Source: Pseudorasbora parva (lineage: Eukaryota > Chordata > Actinopteri > Cypriniformes > Gobionidae). Taken from it: a stretch of DNA of 64,000 bases. Where the stretch lies: NCBI RefSeq assembly GCF_024679245.1, contig NC_090174.1:50847538-50911537 (forward strand), read 5' to 3'. Below are positions 10,519 through 22,700 of this stretch, one piece after another; position 1 is the stretch's first letter; every line of letters starts with the position of its first letter. Under the pieces are notes generated by a model, which was given only the letters and a program-made list of their open reading frames with translations, made no database searches and had not been told where the DNA came from. The position numbers and the translations under genes were made by a program.

Positions 10519-10529
10519 GCTGGTTCGTT
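10519..10529 (-). other. Self-complementary primer-binding site
   Basis: Read on the - strand, the 5' LTR ends in CCCTGACA, then one G, then AACGAACCAGC. No TGG-initial sequence matching a tRNA 3' end is present. The 11-mer is the exact reverse complement of GCTGGTTCGTT at the predicted mRNA start in the LTR, and pairing stops at both ends of the 11-mer. Tf1 and the fish sushi-ichi group are known to prime from the 5' end of their own mRNA in this way. Confidence 0.7.
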
Positions 10530-11220
10530 CTGTCAGGGATCAGGAATGGAGGACCCAGATGCAGAGTGAACAAAAGGACAGTTTATTAAAAAGACAGATC
10601 AACAAGACACAAGAGGGTAGTGGATGAGTGACAGTCCAAACACCAGGGCAGGGGACAGACACCACGACGACAGGCAGGGGAGGATGACCACTGAGACCAG
10701 TCCAGGCAGCCAATGAACTTGACAACAGCTCGTGAGGCAACACCAGGCAGGGCGATGGTGGACCAATCCAGGCAGGAACCAAGGGCTTGAGGGTCTCACA
10801 GAATCAGCTCCCTTCTTGGCTGAGAGGCAGTGGAGACAGCGGCCAGGGAAAAACTTAGGACAGAAAACACAGGACACACACACACAAGACACTAGACAAG
10901 ACAACAAGAAACAACAGACAAACTAAACACTATGACTAAATTAAACAAAAACTAAAATAATAACTGGAGCTAGAAAACAAGGAAAAATAAAACAAAACCA
11001 ATCTCTATAGAAAGACTAACTGAGAAATAAAAGTGGAAAACAGGAAAAATAAAAATGTAAGCTATCGAAACCAAGAAAACTAAACAATAAGGCTAAAGAG
11101 AAATGCCAAAATAAAACCTGGAGAAAATGAGCAAAATAAAGACAGAAACTACACTAGACTCAAAAACTCAGGAACAAAGAAAAAACTGAAAATAAATGCA
11201 AAGCTAGAAAAACAGGAGAC

Positions 11221-11624
11221 TAGTGATGGGACATCTGAAGCAAGGCTCCGGAGCTTGTGTCGAGCAAAAAGGGGCGTTCCAGATGAAGCCCCGATTCGAG
11301 GCTTGTATCGTTTCCATGAAAATCACGTGACGATGACAAACGAGGCCTCGTTTTCTGTTGAATACGTCATTGCTTCATTCTGAGGATCGCTTTCGGATAA
11401 AAGTGGTTCGAAACCTCACGGCTCTTGTGGGGTTTGCAGTAGGCATTTGCATTGGTGTTGAGGTGTTGGTTGTATGTAGTAGCGATATCATTATATATCA
11501 TAGCTTATTATATATTATATTACATTATACTTAGTTAAGTAGATTATTAGAGTAAATTATACATAGTTCAGTTACAGTAGATTATTAGAGTAAATTAGCC
11601 TAGTTGTAATACCTATACTACGTA

Positions 11625-11697
<73 letters not shown>

Positions 11698-11733
11698 CTA
11701 TATTGTATGTGTGTGAGAGCAGACTATATATAT

Positions 11734-11818
<85 letters not shown>

Positions 11819-12352
11819 TACCAGAATGAATTATGGCTTGTACGGCGCCTCATATTTTAGTAGTAGGCCTAGTGTTATTATTATATATATTATTGCTATT
11901 ATTATTATCAATAATATTATTATAAGACTAGACTGTATTAGGGAAAGCTTTTCCCATCCCTGTTGCAGTTTGCTGTTCCACAATTCCAGTCCCATAAGCT
12001 GCACTCACAATAATTTATTTACAATCATTCTGGGCATTCACTCATCACTAACTCAAAGAACTACTGAATAGTTGAACACAAAGCTGTGTGTTTGTGTGAG
12101 TTGTGTGTGCATAGGTTAATACAGGCAGAGTAAAATACTTTATTAATACACAGGCAATAGAAAAAGGGTGTGCCCATACTATGACAATTTGGTTGCTCAG
12201 GATGAATAGATTTGTGTGCGATGCATTGCTTTGCACAGCAGGTGTCACTAGGGAGCACACTGTTTCATGAGGCTTCAGGTAAATGAACCTTTTGGTGAAG
12301 CAATGGGCTGGAAAGCATCAGTGGTTCAGGAAGCCTCATTTGGCCATCACTA
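11221..12352. mobile_element. hAT element inside the 5' LTR
   Basis: It starts TAGTGATGG and ends CCATCACTA (9-bp perfect inverted ends). It is flanked by an exact 8-bp duplication, CAGGAGAC, at 11213-11220 and 12353-12360; the undisturbed LTR has this 8-mer once. An 8-bp duplication with such ends is diagnostic of hAT. At 1132 bp it has no transposase frame and contains two long TA arrays, so it is non-autonomous. Confidence 0.93.
11631..11813. repeat. Two TA microsatellites
   Basis: TA arrays at about 11631-11692 and 11738-11813, separated by a short unique spacer, inside the hAT element. Confidence 0.95.
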
Positions 12353-13031
12353 CAGGAGACACTAAAACTAGAAAAGGCTAGACTAAGCTAGACAAGGAGC
12401 TAGAGACATGTACGCACAAGCAAACGCTCACAAACATACACAACGAACCAGCAAAGACTTGAGGGAAGGTAGCACAATATAAAGGGACCAGAGCACATGA
12501 GGAACAGGTGAGCACAATTAGTGAAACGAGGACTAGACCAGACTAAACAAGGGGGCGTGGTAACAGCAAACAAGGAGGCAGGACAAGAGGAAAACATGAC
12601 AGACACAAAGAGAGACAGATCCATGCACTAAGACACAACACAAACATAGAAACATTAAACAAAGACAAAACAGACAGAGCTGCCAGGGCAGAACCCTGAC
12701 ACACACATTGCGTCATCAAACTACGATTTGTTTTGAATAGGCGCCCTCCAGTGGACGGAAAGCTCCATAGTGCACCTTTAAGCAAACTATTTTAATTTGT
12801 ACTCATATACTCATTATTTACCTTCTTTTTTATGTTATTATGGGAAATGAAGCACTTGAAATGTGATTTTTTTTTCTGTCCATCATTTTGCATGACCATA
12901 AAGAAAAATGGCAACACTGAAAACATTTGCATCCTACACCATGATTCGTGAAACGGACTTAAAGGACCGGTTACATTTGGTGCCATTTATTGGTGAGTGT
13001 AATTTAGACCATCTAGTAAGATCTCTGTGAG

Positions 13032-13260
13032 TTAAAGGGTTAGTTCACCCAAAAAATGAAAATTATTTAATTAATTACTCCCCCTCATGTCGTAAGACAC
13101 CCATAAGACCTTCGTTCATCTTCAGAACACAAATGAAGATATTTTTGTTAAAAGCTGATGGCTGAGAAAGGCTTCAGAAAGGCCTCCATTGGCATTCAGT
13201 AAATTACCACTCACAAGACCCATAAAAGGCACTAAACACATCGATACAAAGTCCATCTCA
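13032..13260. mobile_element. TTAA-type element fragment (AGGGTTAGTTCACCC end)
   Basis: It starts TTAA then AGGGTTAGTTCACCCAAAAA, a terminus very common in cyprinid genomes. Similar ends occur here at 40519 and 63141 (and in reverse near 40960). The expected right end is missing, so this is a truncated copy. Confidence 0.6.
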
Positions 13261-13309
13261 CTCCCCTGGCCTCAAGAGGCACATTAGCGACTGATGCTAG
13301 CAGCTACGA

Positions 13310-13395
13310 TCTTTAGCATCCTTGTTAACGTGCCCGTCTCTCATTGGAAATCCCGGTACGAATCCAGCTTGGAGTGGGTCAAGTAAGACAGTTGC
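13310..13395 (+). repeat. Possible tRNA-derived SINE fragment
   Basis: GTTAACGTGCCCGTCTCTCA followed by GGTACGAATCC looks like the D-arm to T-arm part of a tRNA-like SINE head; the last motif is one base off the B box GGTTCGAATCC. No clear tail or target duplication is visible. Confidence 0.35.
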
Positions 13396-16300
13396 AAAGT
13401 AAGTAGCTTATTCAAAACAAATACCTACTCAAGAGAGTATGCCATTTCGGATGCAGCTAGACACCTAATTATTAGCTGAATATATGCTGTTGTTGAGCAT
13501 ATCATTGTTGAATGAACGAGTCGATGAATCATAATGATATTCACTTGTTGCCACCTACTGGTGTATCTATGTAACCTGCAGAAAGAGTTACTTGATTCCC
13601 ATCACTAATGCACAGATATTATTAATATTGGATTTTGTGGGCTATCTGTTGCTGAAGAGTCTAGGAGGAGCAAGCACAGGTGGGAATGAAATGAATTCAA
13701 GAACAGAAGAAGGATGAGGCCGAGGTTGAGAAAGAGGGGTCAGAGCTGGGAGGATGAGGCTTTTGATGAGAGAGAGAGAAATGGAAAAAAATGAGCAATG
13801 TGAAAGTCTAAAGGAAATTGATGAAAAAGTGGAGAGAAGTCCTGCTGCTGCAAGGTGCGTACTCAGTCCTTCATTCATATCGGATAATGTCTTCAGAATA
13901 TCTTTTTGAGCTACAATGCAGAAATCATTTCTGTGCTATGCGCAAGTCTTGCATCAGAGCAGAAAAGTTGCCATGGGCCTACAGGTTAGCACATTCATTG
14001 TGATACAGAGATGGTGCCAGGAACTGTTTCAAAGAATATATTAGCAGAAAACATGAACATGTCACTGAATTTTTTTTTTTTTTAAATGCTTTAAAATGAG
14101 CTAAAGCAACACAATTGCTATACATTTTATCCTAAATCAATTTGATTGTGTTCAGTCCACTTAAATATGAGTCAAACGGAAGTTTACTTAACCCGTTTGT
14201 ATTAAGTTTACATTAATGATTTGTATTACATTAAATGGAACTAGGCATGGTTTGCTTTGCATTTGGCTAAATCAAGAGTGAGTAAATGCTGTTATTTTAT
14301 AAAAGTGTTATTTTATGTATTTCTGAGCAAGATGAGAAAGGGGAAGTCTTGATTGTGTTTAATAGTGTTAAATATTTAATTATGTTGGAATTATTTGAAC
14401 AATTTAAATTACAGTGTGGAGAAGAAGAACATTTGCTTATGATATAATACAATTAATGTCATAAAGGTTTTGCTGAAGGAGCTTTTAATGCTTAGCATTT
14501 AAGGTTCTAATGGGTGCTATTACTATAGCCAAAAGTTTGTAAACTAGTTAGTTCATATTATAATTCAGTAACATTGAAGTATATGAAATTGAAGTGGATG
14601 AATGACTATATGAAATTGAATTCCTGAATCAAGCCAGGAAGCTATATATAAAATTTACTTTGAGACTATTAATTGAGTCACTTAACATTTATTAATTCCA
14701 TGTGTTGAAGTTGCATGAACAAATTATTTAAAGTTTAACTTAATTGATTCCTGTGAGACCGTACACAATTAAATCATGTAAATCCAATTTTTTTGTATGC
14801 ATTACTTTTGAGTGCATCTGGAAGACAGGGGCAAGTTGTCACACTGGGCTCTTAAAATCTTAAAATCCACAATTCCAAAATTCCAAATACACAAATGCTT
14901 CATTTAATATTTGTGTTGTCTTGTACTTTTTTTGATATCAAAAAGGTCAACGTGTGTTAAACCATTAGAAATATTAACTTAATTTAAATATATTTAAATA
15001 TTTACAAAAATTGTGTTTGTTTTGGGCAATCTAAAACATGATCATCTGTAAAAAAAAATAATAATAATAATAATAAATAAATAAAAAACATTTGCAAATA
15101 AAAGAGATTATTGGAGTAAATTGTACAAGAAAATACTTTTTTAGTCTTTCTTCGTCAATATTCCACATTTAATTAAATGTATTACGTGCTGTTTTTGTAA
15201 TTAATTGTGAAATGTACCTATATTTTTTGTGAATATTCTTGAGTAAATCAGTTGAACCATTAAAATAAAAAAAATATGACCCTGCGTGATTTAAAGATGC
15301 TAAAAAAAATTATATTTTATTTTCATTTTATGCATAATCTGCACAGAATGTACACAACAAACAGGAGGCCAGTGCAATGCTGTCTAAAGAAAATAAGTGA
15401 AAGTTTAAACTTGTTACAAACTGGGTAATGAGTACAAGCCAAGCCATAATAGTATTTAGTATTTAATCTGTTTTGTTCTTGTGAGGTCAGTACTAAATCT
15501 TATAATTAATTCAGACATCAGATTTGTCGGCAGAATTGTGTCACTGAATTTATGATTTAGGGCCCTGTTATCACAACCACAACGCCAGCGCTTATTTCTC
15601 ACAGCAATATATAAAGTCACACTTCATAAAGCCATTTTTTAAATACTTTTAATTGTGTAATAAGGATATGGATTGGGGTTTTTGCATCTTTGGAACCTAA
15701 AGCATGTATTGCTTTATCAAAATGCCGACTTTTGTAAACCTTTGCTAAAACTTGTCACTTTAGGCCACCTTTCAATGAAAAAGACTGGCTTCTTATCCAA
15801 ACACCAATTGCGCGTTGTAACGCTGTTCAACAGAGCGGGCCTGATGAGAGAATCATTCCTTGACAGCTCCATTTGACTCAAGCTGACAAGCACAGTGTTT
15901 CATAATGGATATAAAATGGATATTTTTATAGACAAGGCAAGTAAATGTTGCAAAAAATATGGAGAAACTTTCTGAAAGATTGAAAATAAAAAAGGACAGT
16001 GTTATTTATTGGCTAAAAAAGGTTTAAAAGTTGTGTGCTTGTTGAGTATAACCCTAAGCAACAAAAAAAGGAAGTAAAAAAAGCCATGACACCAGAGGAG
16101 CCCAGGAATTGAGCAAATTAACATTTCTGTATGCTTAATAACTCTAAAACCATGTCAAGAATGAGAAATTTTGGATATCAACAGATAATTCATGCGCAAT
16201 AAATCTTAGAGATTTACATCTTTTGAGTGGCCTTTTAATGGTTTGAATTAGCCTAGATTCTAATACTGTGAACATTTAATTAAAATGGTCAGTGTAGAGT

Positions 16301-17096
16301 TCAATGTCAAGGACCCATCTAAATGAATAAAATAATCTAGAGGTGAGCTGTACAGACAGTTCTCTCTCTTCATTGCATTCAGTAGCTGGTTCAGTGCACA
16401 CTCTGAAGACCGAGGCCACAAATTTGAATCAGCCTCGCTGGGAAATGAACAATGCATTTGGGTGTAATACTGAAGACCCGCAGCAATGGTCTGGTGTCAA
16501 TAGAAAGTCAATATTAATTTTCTCTGGGCCAAAAACCCATTTAAGAGCTTTGGGGAGAGACCGGTCATTGGAGATAAGAAAAGTAATAGAAACTCAGCCC
16601 TGTTTCACAGTTCAGAGCCGCTATGGTGACTCTAACAAGCACCCATATCAAGTATCTAAATGTAAAGCTCATTATTAAAGTAAATTACAGTCTATCTGAA
16701 GCACTGAACTTTTGTTTCTATAAATAGTAGTGCTATGAGTAGAGGGCTAAATCACCACCTTACATTTCTAGTTCTATTTTTAACCCTTAAATGCATGAAT
16801 GTTTCGCCAATCATCATTACATATACGGGTCTTTAGTGACCCGAATGTATATCTAACACAGATGGAGCTCTACCTGTCACTATAATATAAAACTCTCCAG
16901 ATTATCAGACAGTAACTTGTAAGGCAGCATTTGTGCCTGAAAGCACCTCACGAAACTGGTTTTCGGACAGACTTCTTAGGCCAGTGTAACAGTTTAATGA
17001 TGTACAGCAAAACAGAGCACGCTTTGGTGAGAACTGAACAAATATTTATAGTAGTAGAACTGACATCAGAAGTGAAAAATGTTGGTCAAATATGTA
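13396..17096. other. AT-rich non-coding DNA
   Basis: No gene is supported. Open frames at 13642-13878 (-), 13818-14003 and 15673-15876 show no domain. An AAT-rich run lies near 15055-15090. A more complex, less AT-rich block at about 16330-16680 could be a conserved non-coding island or an unrecognised exon, but no splice-flanked homologous peptide was found in it. Confidence 0.45.
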
Positions 17097-17105
17097 CATT
17101 TACAC

Positions 17106-17619
17106 TAGCCTGACAAGCCAGACCCACATCAGGATGTTTGGTCTGGAAACTCCCCATTGACAGGGCTCAATCCGAGGGGCGGGATAAACGGGTGTCTTTC
17201 AAACTCCCTCTGCATGCAAGCGCTACAACCAACCAGAGCAACGAAGGTGAAGCGGAGCTAGTTGAAAGATTAAACTTTCACCGTATCCGTTTGGCATAAC
17301 TCAGAACACATCCTCCCTTCTTAAGAATGACTACAGTGCCGTTCTTTGTTCTTTTCTCAGAGAAAAGCTGAACTCCAAGTCTTCCAGAGTCAAAGCTGAT
17401 TCGAAAGACCGCCGTTCACCAGTTTCTGTGTTTACTAGAAGCACGCAAGCGCAACTCGGCTGTCATTATGTTAAGCCCCGCCCACCGTCTCTATACACGA
17501 TGTGATTGGCCCGACCAGAGTTTGGCGTTTACAGTTCAGAAGTGTATTAAGAGTTGCTAGACGACACTTGTGGCAGATTAGATTTGCTGCCGCTAGGGTG
17601 CGTCTAGATTTCTAGGCTA
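17106..17619 (-). mobile_element. TAGCCT-end element, copy 1 (9-bp duplication)
   Basis: The left end is TAGCCTGACAAGCCAGACCC and the right end is CGTCTAGATTTCTAGGCTA, giving an imperfect inverted repeat of about 23 bp. It is flanked by an exact 9-bp duplication, CATTTACAC, at 17097-17105 and 17620-17628. Length is 514 bp with no transposase frame. It is the reverse complement of the copies at 37506 and 53952. Confidence 0.88.
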
Positions 17620-17628
17620 CATTTACAC

Positions 17629-20314
17629 ACTGACCAGCAAATCCAACTTTCGGATGCCATTTTATTTTCTAGCTCAACTGTCACAGAATAGAACGCACAG
17701 GATTGTGGGATATCAAAGGTAGTGAGGGATACATTTATGTTGCCTTCAAAAATCAATCAATGAAGGTATCTCAGGAGACAGGAAGTGAAGCTAATAATAC
17801 ATTCGGACTTAATGCCTTCCTACCTTGAAATGTGTCCTCCGACAGGCAGCATTTTCCAGGTTTCGGATGCAGCCATGCTATTGCTTGTTGTTTCTGCTTC
17901 TTCTTCACATGTCTTTTGATAAGGAGATTCAGCACTCTTTTAGATGATATGCCATAGCGCCCCCTAACGTATAACAGTAAAGACTCAGAAAGCCAGAAAT
18001 TGAATTGGCAAAATTGTTAGTGTAGACATATGAAGCACTGCTCACACAACCAAGAACACTTTTAAGCCAACTAGCTGTTGGTCAGCCCAACAAATGCGCA
18101 TGAATTTGACCACGAGTGAAATCTGTGTGAGGAACTTTTTCACTTTTTCACTCTCACGCAAAATTTCCAATTGCAATGATTCTTATTGACTACATTTAAA
18201 TCACAAAATTACGCTGACAATTGTAAATGTGATTGCACCTTTATTCCTTTTTTCTTGAATCTACTGAGAGAGACTATTGTAAAGATTTTTTATATTTTCT
18301 TATAAGTCTAACTACATTGTAAAGTTGTCACCTTAATGCACACGGGTTAACACTAATAGAAAATAGGCTAAGAAAGTTTTCAAAGGAATGAAACTGACCA
18401 TTGCCGAAGGCATCCGAGTTATTTTGACATCTTTTAAATCCATTACAGATAGTGTTGTCTTTCTGCACCTGAGAGACCTAGAGGTGTGACAGTGATGTGT
18501 TGGGTTGCATTAGCAGTGGTGCCTTGAGGGGGGACTAGGGACCTTTACTTTGATGGAATCTCCTTGTTTGAGACCCTTCCCCCTTCTCAAAGTATCAGAA
18601 ACATCGGTCTCCCGCTGAAAAGAAATATGATGTGGAAAATGGCCATTGGGTGATGGAGATTGATTCAGAAGAAACATGAGCAGTGATCAATATGGCGGCT
18701 TGTTCGCTGGAGAGAGACACTTATTGCTGTTAGTTCAGCCACCTGGTGGATTCTGGGAGGAAAGCGGTAGACAGGGAATGCTAGGCATGTAATTTATGAT
18801 GGAAGTGTCACTTCAAGAGTGATGCTACTCGGATGAAGGATCCCATGTGATAATGAAAATAACTTTTTGTTGGACCAAGAGGAGGATAGTCAGAAATGAA
18901 ATAAATGTAGCATGACATGAAATTTAATCCAACTGAATCAAATTTACAGATACATTTCACCTATAAAGCCTGTCCTCATCTGCTCTTTAAAAGCTTCTTA
19001 CAACGGAATGTAAAGTCATATCCACCCTCCGTAGACTCACTAAATCAGACTAGCAGCCTGTATGGACCAATACTCAACAGATTCATTTTTCATCAGTATG
19101 TACAATGTTGAGGTTGACCAATCCCATATTTGCTACGAATACGGCATTTCTATGAGTTGCTATGGTAACAGAATTCTGGATGGCACAGGGGGATATGATA
19201 ATCAATAAAACAATGGATGGAGGTCAGAGCTCAAGAGGCAAACCAACACAGTGTGAAAAGGTATTCTTTGGAAGTCAGACAGAACTCAAATGGAAGTAAT
19301 TCATACTAGTTTTGTGTGATGTGCTTTGTGTTTACAGTGTCACAAAGTTATTGTTTGCAATTTTAAACAATCAATTTTTTGCAATTGTTTCTTATTTAAA
19401 TAATAATGATAATAATTTAAATGTAAGAAATAAATCTGGCTATAGTTATTTTTTATTGTTTTTATTATGATGATGATTTGCAACATAGTTTGGCATTTTT
19501 ATCTGTAAAAGTGCGTGTGTGTGTGTGCGCGTGCGCTTCTTTTGTGAAGTTGATGCATCGCAAAAGACAGTCCGCCAAACATGTTCTGTCACCCTGGCGT
19601 CAGAGTTTTCTCCCTGCGCCAGGAATAATCTGCAACCTAAATGTGTTCTCTCTATTTATCCATTCATTTCCACCAGACAAGCACTGTCACACTGACGAAT
19701 GGGAGCTGGAGAGAGCCAATTGTATTTGTTCAGTAAAGGGCCTTCTTTCCCTTGAAACCCAAATGTCCCTCACGAAGAAAATGATAACCCCTTTCCGACA
19801 TTTCCATAAGTCTCTAAAGAAACTCATCTGGGAAATCAGATGTTTATTACCGGATTCTTGCACGAGGAGTCAAATCAGCTACACCATTATGTTCTTGATT
19901 GGGCTGCTCGCTTACTGGTTTGCTTTGTGCACATCTGTCTGGCAAGAACATTATTCTGCTAATTTTTTTCCAGTTGCACTAATAGACAGTTCTATTTCTT
20001 TATCATACAGAAATTAGTTTTCATATATCGTCATTTAGAAAAAGGTTGAAGCAGGTGGCCTGCTTATGAATATCAGGATTTGACTGATTAATGCAGGAAA
20101 TCATCACACTAGAGAAACTCAATTGGCAATTTAAAGTACAAATAAAAAATCAAGAATGATAGCATATTTAATGTCTTTTTGCATAGTTTGGCTCTCACCC
20201 ACAGTAAATAACATTTAAGTGATATATTAAAGAAAAAAACAGGGATAGCTATTACATTTGGCAGCCGCCTTTCAACATTTAATTAGTTAATGCATTCTCT
20301 GGGAATGGAACCCA
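17629..20314. other. Non-coding DNA
   Basis: No gene is supported. The 179-codon open frame at 19478-20017 has no recognisable domain and begins in a GT-rich run, so I treat it as chance. A stretch at about 17640-17930 (GGATTGTGGGATATC, AGCATTTTCCAGGTTTCGGA) has looser relatives near 31150-31250 and 57215-57265, so an old repeat is likely there. Confidence 0.45.
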
Positions 20315-21040
20315 CACTGTAAACCCTGATGTTGTCTTTACTTAAACAAATCAAGTAATCTTGACTAAATATTACTAGTTTAGTCCAAAAACGTAAAAAT
20401 ATAAGTTAGTATAACTTATTAACCTATACAAAATGCATAAACTTAAGATTTCAAGTTGAATGAACTCAACTAGCTCATTCTGGTCTTGCTTTGATGTGAT
20501 TGGCCATGCGGGGAGTTCTGTCTGGCAACAAGAACTAATTCACTGATTGGAGGACATTTACGAAAGGCGGTCCTTTTCGCCTTGTTGCTTGTTGCTGGTT
20601 CAAATTAAGATAGACTTTTTCATTGTGTGCAATCTTTAAATCTCTACAATGGTGGCAATAAAAAAAATATATATAATTCTGACAAACAGAGCAACTCTGA
20701 ACATAAAACAAGCTACAAAAACATCAGAACAAAACAGCAAAACTAAAAGGAAATAGTAAGAGTCAAAGAAAATTAGTCACAATTTAGATGCATAATTTAT
20801 TGCCACAATAAATGTTGAGACCCATGGGAAAGTTTTTATTGGTTGTACCCAGAATGGTGTACTGAACTTCTGGTGTACCCAGTTTGTCGAACTTAACAAT
20901 TTAAGTACATTGAATGTGTGCACCAAGTTAAGTGAACGTAAATATACAAGTTTTGGGAGACTCCATTACTCAATTGAATTGAGGGAACAAGTTTACTCAA
21001 ATGAACTGAGTTAAATCAACTTATTAGGCTTACTCCGGAA
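20315..21040. mobile_element. CACTGTAAA-end element, partial
   Basis: It begins CACTGTAAACCCTGATGTTG, the same terminal motif as the elements at 44369 and 61791. The right part (CAATTGAATTGAGGGAACAAG, ACTGAGTTAAATCAACTTATT) looks like the inner right arm of that group, but the final TTTACAGTG is missing. Superfamily is uncertain; CACTG ends recall CACTA/EnSpm. Confidence 0.45.
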
Positions 21041-21361
21041 TATCCATTCCTTCTACCCTAGATCTTACAGGTAAAAATAAATAAAAATGTAGCATCAAGT
21101 AACATCTAAAGAGTCATATATCTGTTACATTTTCAGAGCATTGATTTTAGATTCCATGGGAGAAAATTCTGATTAAGAATCTGTCCCTAATTTGGACATC
21201 ATCTCCAGATATATTTCAGCTTACGGTCATAATGACTATTCACATAAAAAAAGTAATCTGATTACATTATGCATGTTACTTGTAATACATTACTTCCAAC
21301 ACTGCTGATTTCAAATGAGATTGAAAACACCTGATCACTAGTTTTTCCACAGTCTGAAAAA

Positions 21362-22692
21362 TAGGGATGCACCGAATCCAGGATTCGGGTTCGGATTCGG
21401 CCGTATATTGGGCTTTTTGACTGGGTTCGGTTTCTGCCGAACCTTAGAATTTTTTTTCCACTGAACCGAACCCGCTTGCACTACGCGATACTGGTCGAAC
21501 ATGATGCCACGGTTGATTATGGCTACGTGTTACTTGGCGGACCGTTCAAATGCAGTAGGCTGTGAGAAAGTGAAAATGGAACTTGTGAACAGAAAATGTG
21601 TTGTTTGGCAGTACTTTCAGTCACAAGAAGGCAATTCAAGTCGAGCTATATGTTCATTTTGCAATGCTGATTTGTCTCGTGGTGGCAAGAACCCTAAACA
21701 ATAGCCGCTGGATGTCCGGTTCGCGAACAAATCGTTCTTTTTAACCGGATCTTTTTAGTGATCCGGTCGAACCAGTTCACCAAATCGGACTGCATCGTTC
21801 TAAACGGTTCTCGTCTCAAATCAGCGCTGATCCCACAAGTTACTATAGTTACTCACTTTCTGACATGAGTGACAGTCCCTCAGACTAGAAATAAACTAAT
21901 ATCTTGAAGTATATGTTGTAACTCCAACAGTTCACTGAACTGAGACATGTTTTGCTGTGAGAACCGGTGAGCTGAGATACTGCATGTGTGATAGCGTCGT
22001 CTTGAACAGAACTGTTTCTCTCGGAGTGGGACGGCTGCTGTTTCTCTCGGAAAACTGATGCTGATAATATATGAGCACGGGTGAACCAAGGATTTGTGTC
22101 AGTTTATGTTATGTCAATGTAAATGTATTTAATCTGTGTAAAACATCAGTGTTTGCACGACAGTGGCTGTATTGAGTGCTTTTGCAAAACATGAATTAAA
22201 AAACATCATCCAAGATGATGATGATGACAATAATAATTACTATACTAAGTTTTGATTACAAATACTTTATATGAATGTGCTTGAATGTATTTTTATCCGC
22301 CGGGATGATAGAAATGACGTCATTACGTAAGGACGTAAAAGAAGTGGTGATCCGTTGTTTTTTTAACCGGTTCATTGAAACGAACTGTCCGAAAAAAACG
22401 TTTCAGGGAAAAGAACCGAACTTCTCATCCGAGAGAATAAGAGTTGTGCATGAAGGAATCTACAGACAGCAATACGGCAGAGTCATCCTGGCATAATGTT
22501 GCCTTTTTTAAAATTAAAATTATATTAAAAATACTCTGTTGTGGACGTTGTTTATGTCATTAATGTGTTTACTGTGATAATGGACTGAGGATGGGAGTTG
22601 GATTCGGTATTCGGTTTCGGATTCGGCAGAATCTTAACCAGTGGATTTGGTATTCGGCCGAACCTCAAAAATCTGGATTCGGTGCATTCCTA
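21362..22692 (+). mobile_element. hAT element with BED-finger remnant
   Basis: The ends are TAGGGATGCACCGAATCCAG and ATTCGGTGCATTCCTA, a clear inverted repeat. The flanks are CTGAAAAA (21354-21361) and CTGAAAAC (22693-22700), an 8-bp duplication with one mismatch. It contains the start of a BED-finger frame, after which other sequence takes over at about 21705-22470. That middle part carries further inverted CCGGTT-type motifs and may be a second nested insertion that I could not classify. Confidence 0.85.
21501..21704 (+). pseudogene. BED zinc-finger fragment of a hAT transposase
   Basis: The 67-residue frame includes VVWQYFQSQEGNSSRAICSF followed by CNADLSRGGKNPK. This matches the N-terminal half of a BED finger: an aromatic VWxYF start, a C-x2-C pair, then the SRGGKNPK linker. 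The frame stops before the histidine ligands, so the domain is incomplete and no catalytic region follows. Confidence 0.75.
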
Positions 22693-22700
22693 CTGAAAAC

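Larger units (their letters stand above)
7120..12701 (-). mobile_element. Non-autonomous LTR retrotransposon (sushi/Tf1-like priming)
   Basis: Two direct repeats, each starting TGTCAGGG and ending CCCTGACA on the + strand, bound an internal region at 8151-10530. The element is flanked by an exact 5-bp duplication, CACAC, at 7115-7119 and 12702-12706. A purine tract (GGGGGGAGGG on the - strand) abuts the LTR at 7120-8150, so transcription runs right to left. The internal region is only 2.4 kb and carries one gag-like frame; no protease, reverse transcriptase, RNase H or integrase is visible, so mobility would need enzymes from a relative. By eye the LTRs differ at three bases in 1031, so insertion was recent. 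The 5' LTR was later hit by a hAT element. Confidence 0.92.
10531..12701 (-). repeat. 5' LTR, split by a hAT insertion
   Basis: The copy of the 7120-8150 LTR is 2171 bp as it stands. Removing the 1132-bp hAT element and one 8-bp target duplication leaves exactly 1031 bp, the same as the other LTR. Differences seen by eye are at 10927-10928 against 7516-7517 and at 12593 against 8042. Confidence 0.92.
6507..12781. mobile_element. TTAA-flanked non-autonomous element hosting an LTR insertion
   Basis: The left end is TTAA then AGGTGAACTATATAGT (from 6507); the right end is CCATAGTGCACCT then TTAA (to 12781). Terminal inverted repeats AGGTG(A/C)ACTAT plus a TTAA duplication fit TTAA-targeting groups (Kolobok or piggyBac-like); I favour Kolobok by analogy with other elements here. 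The element's own sequence is 6511-7119 and 12707-12777, about 0.7 kb. The middle is the LTR retrotransposon. No transposase frame is seen. Confidence 0.8.

Noticed and set aside
19478..20017. 179-codon open frame
   Set aside because: Starts in a GT-rich run, no domain, no conserved motif, no flanking splice signals that I can support.
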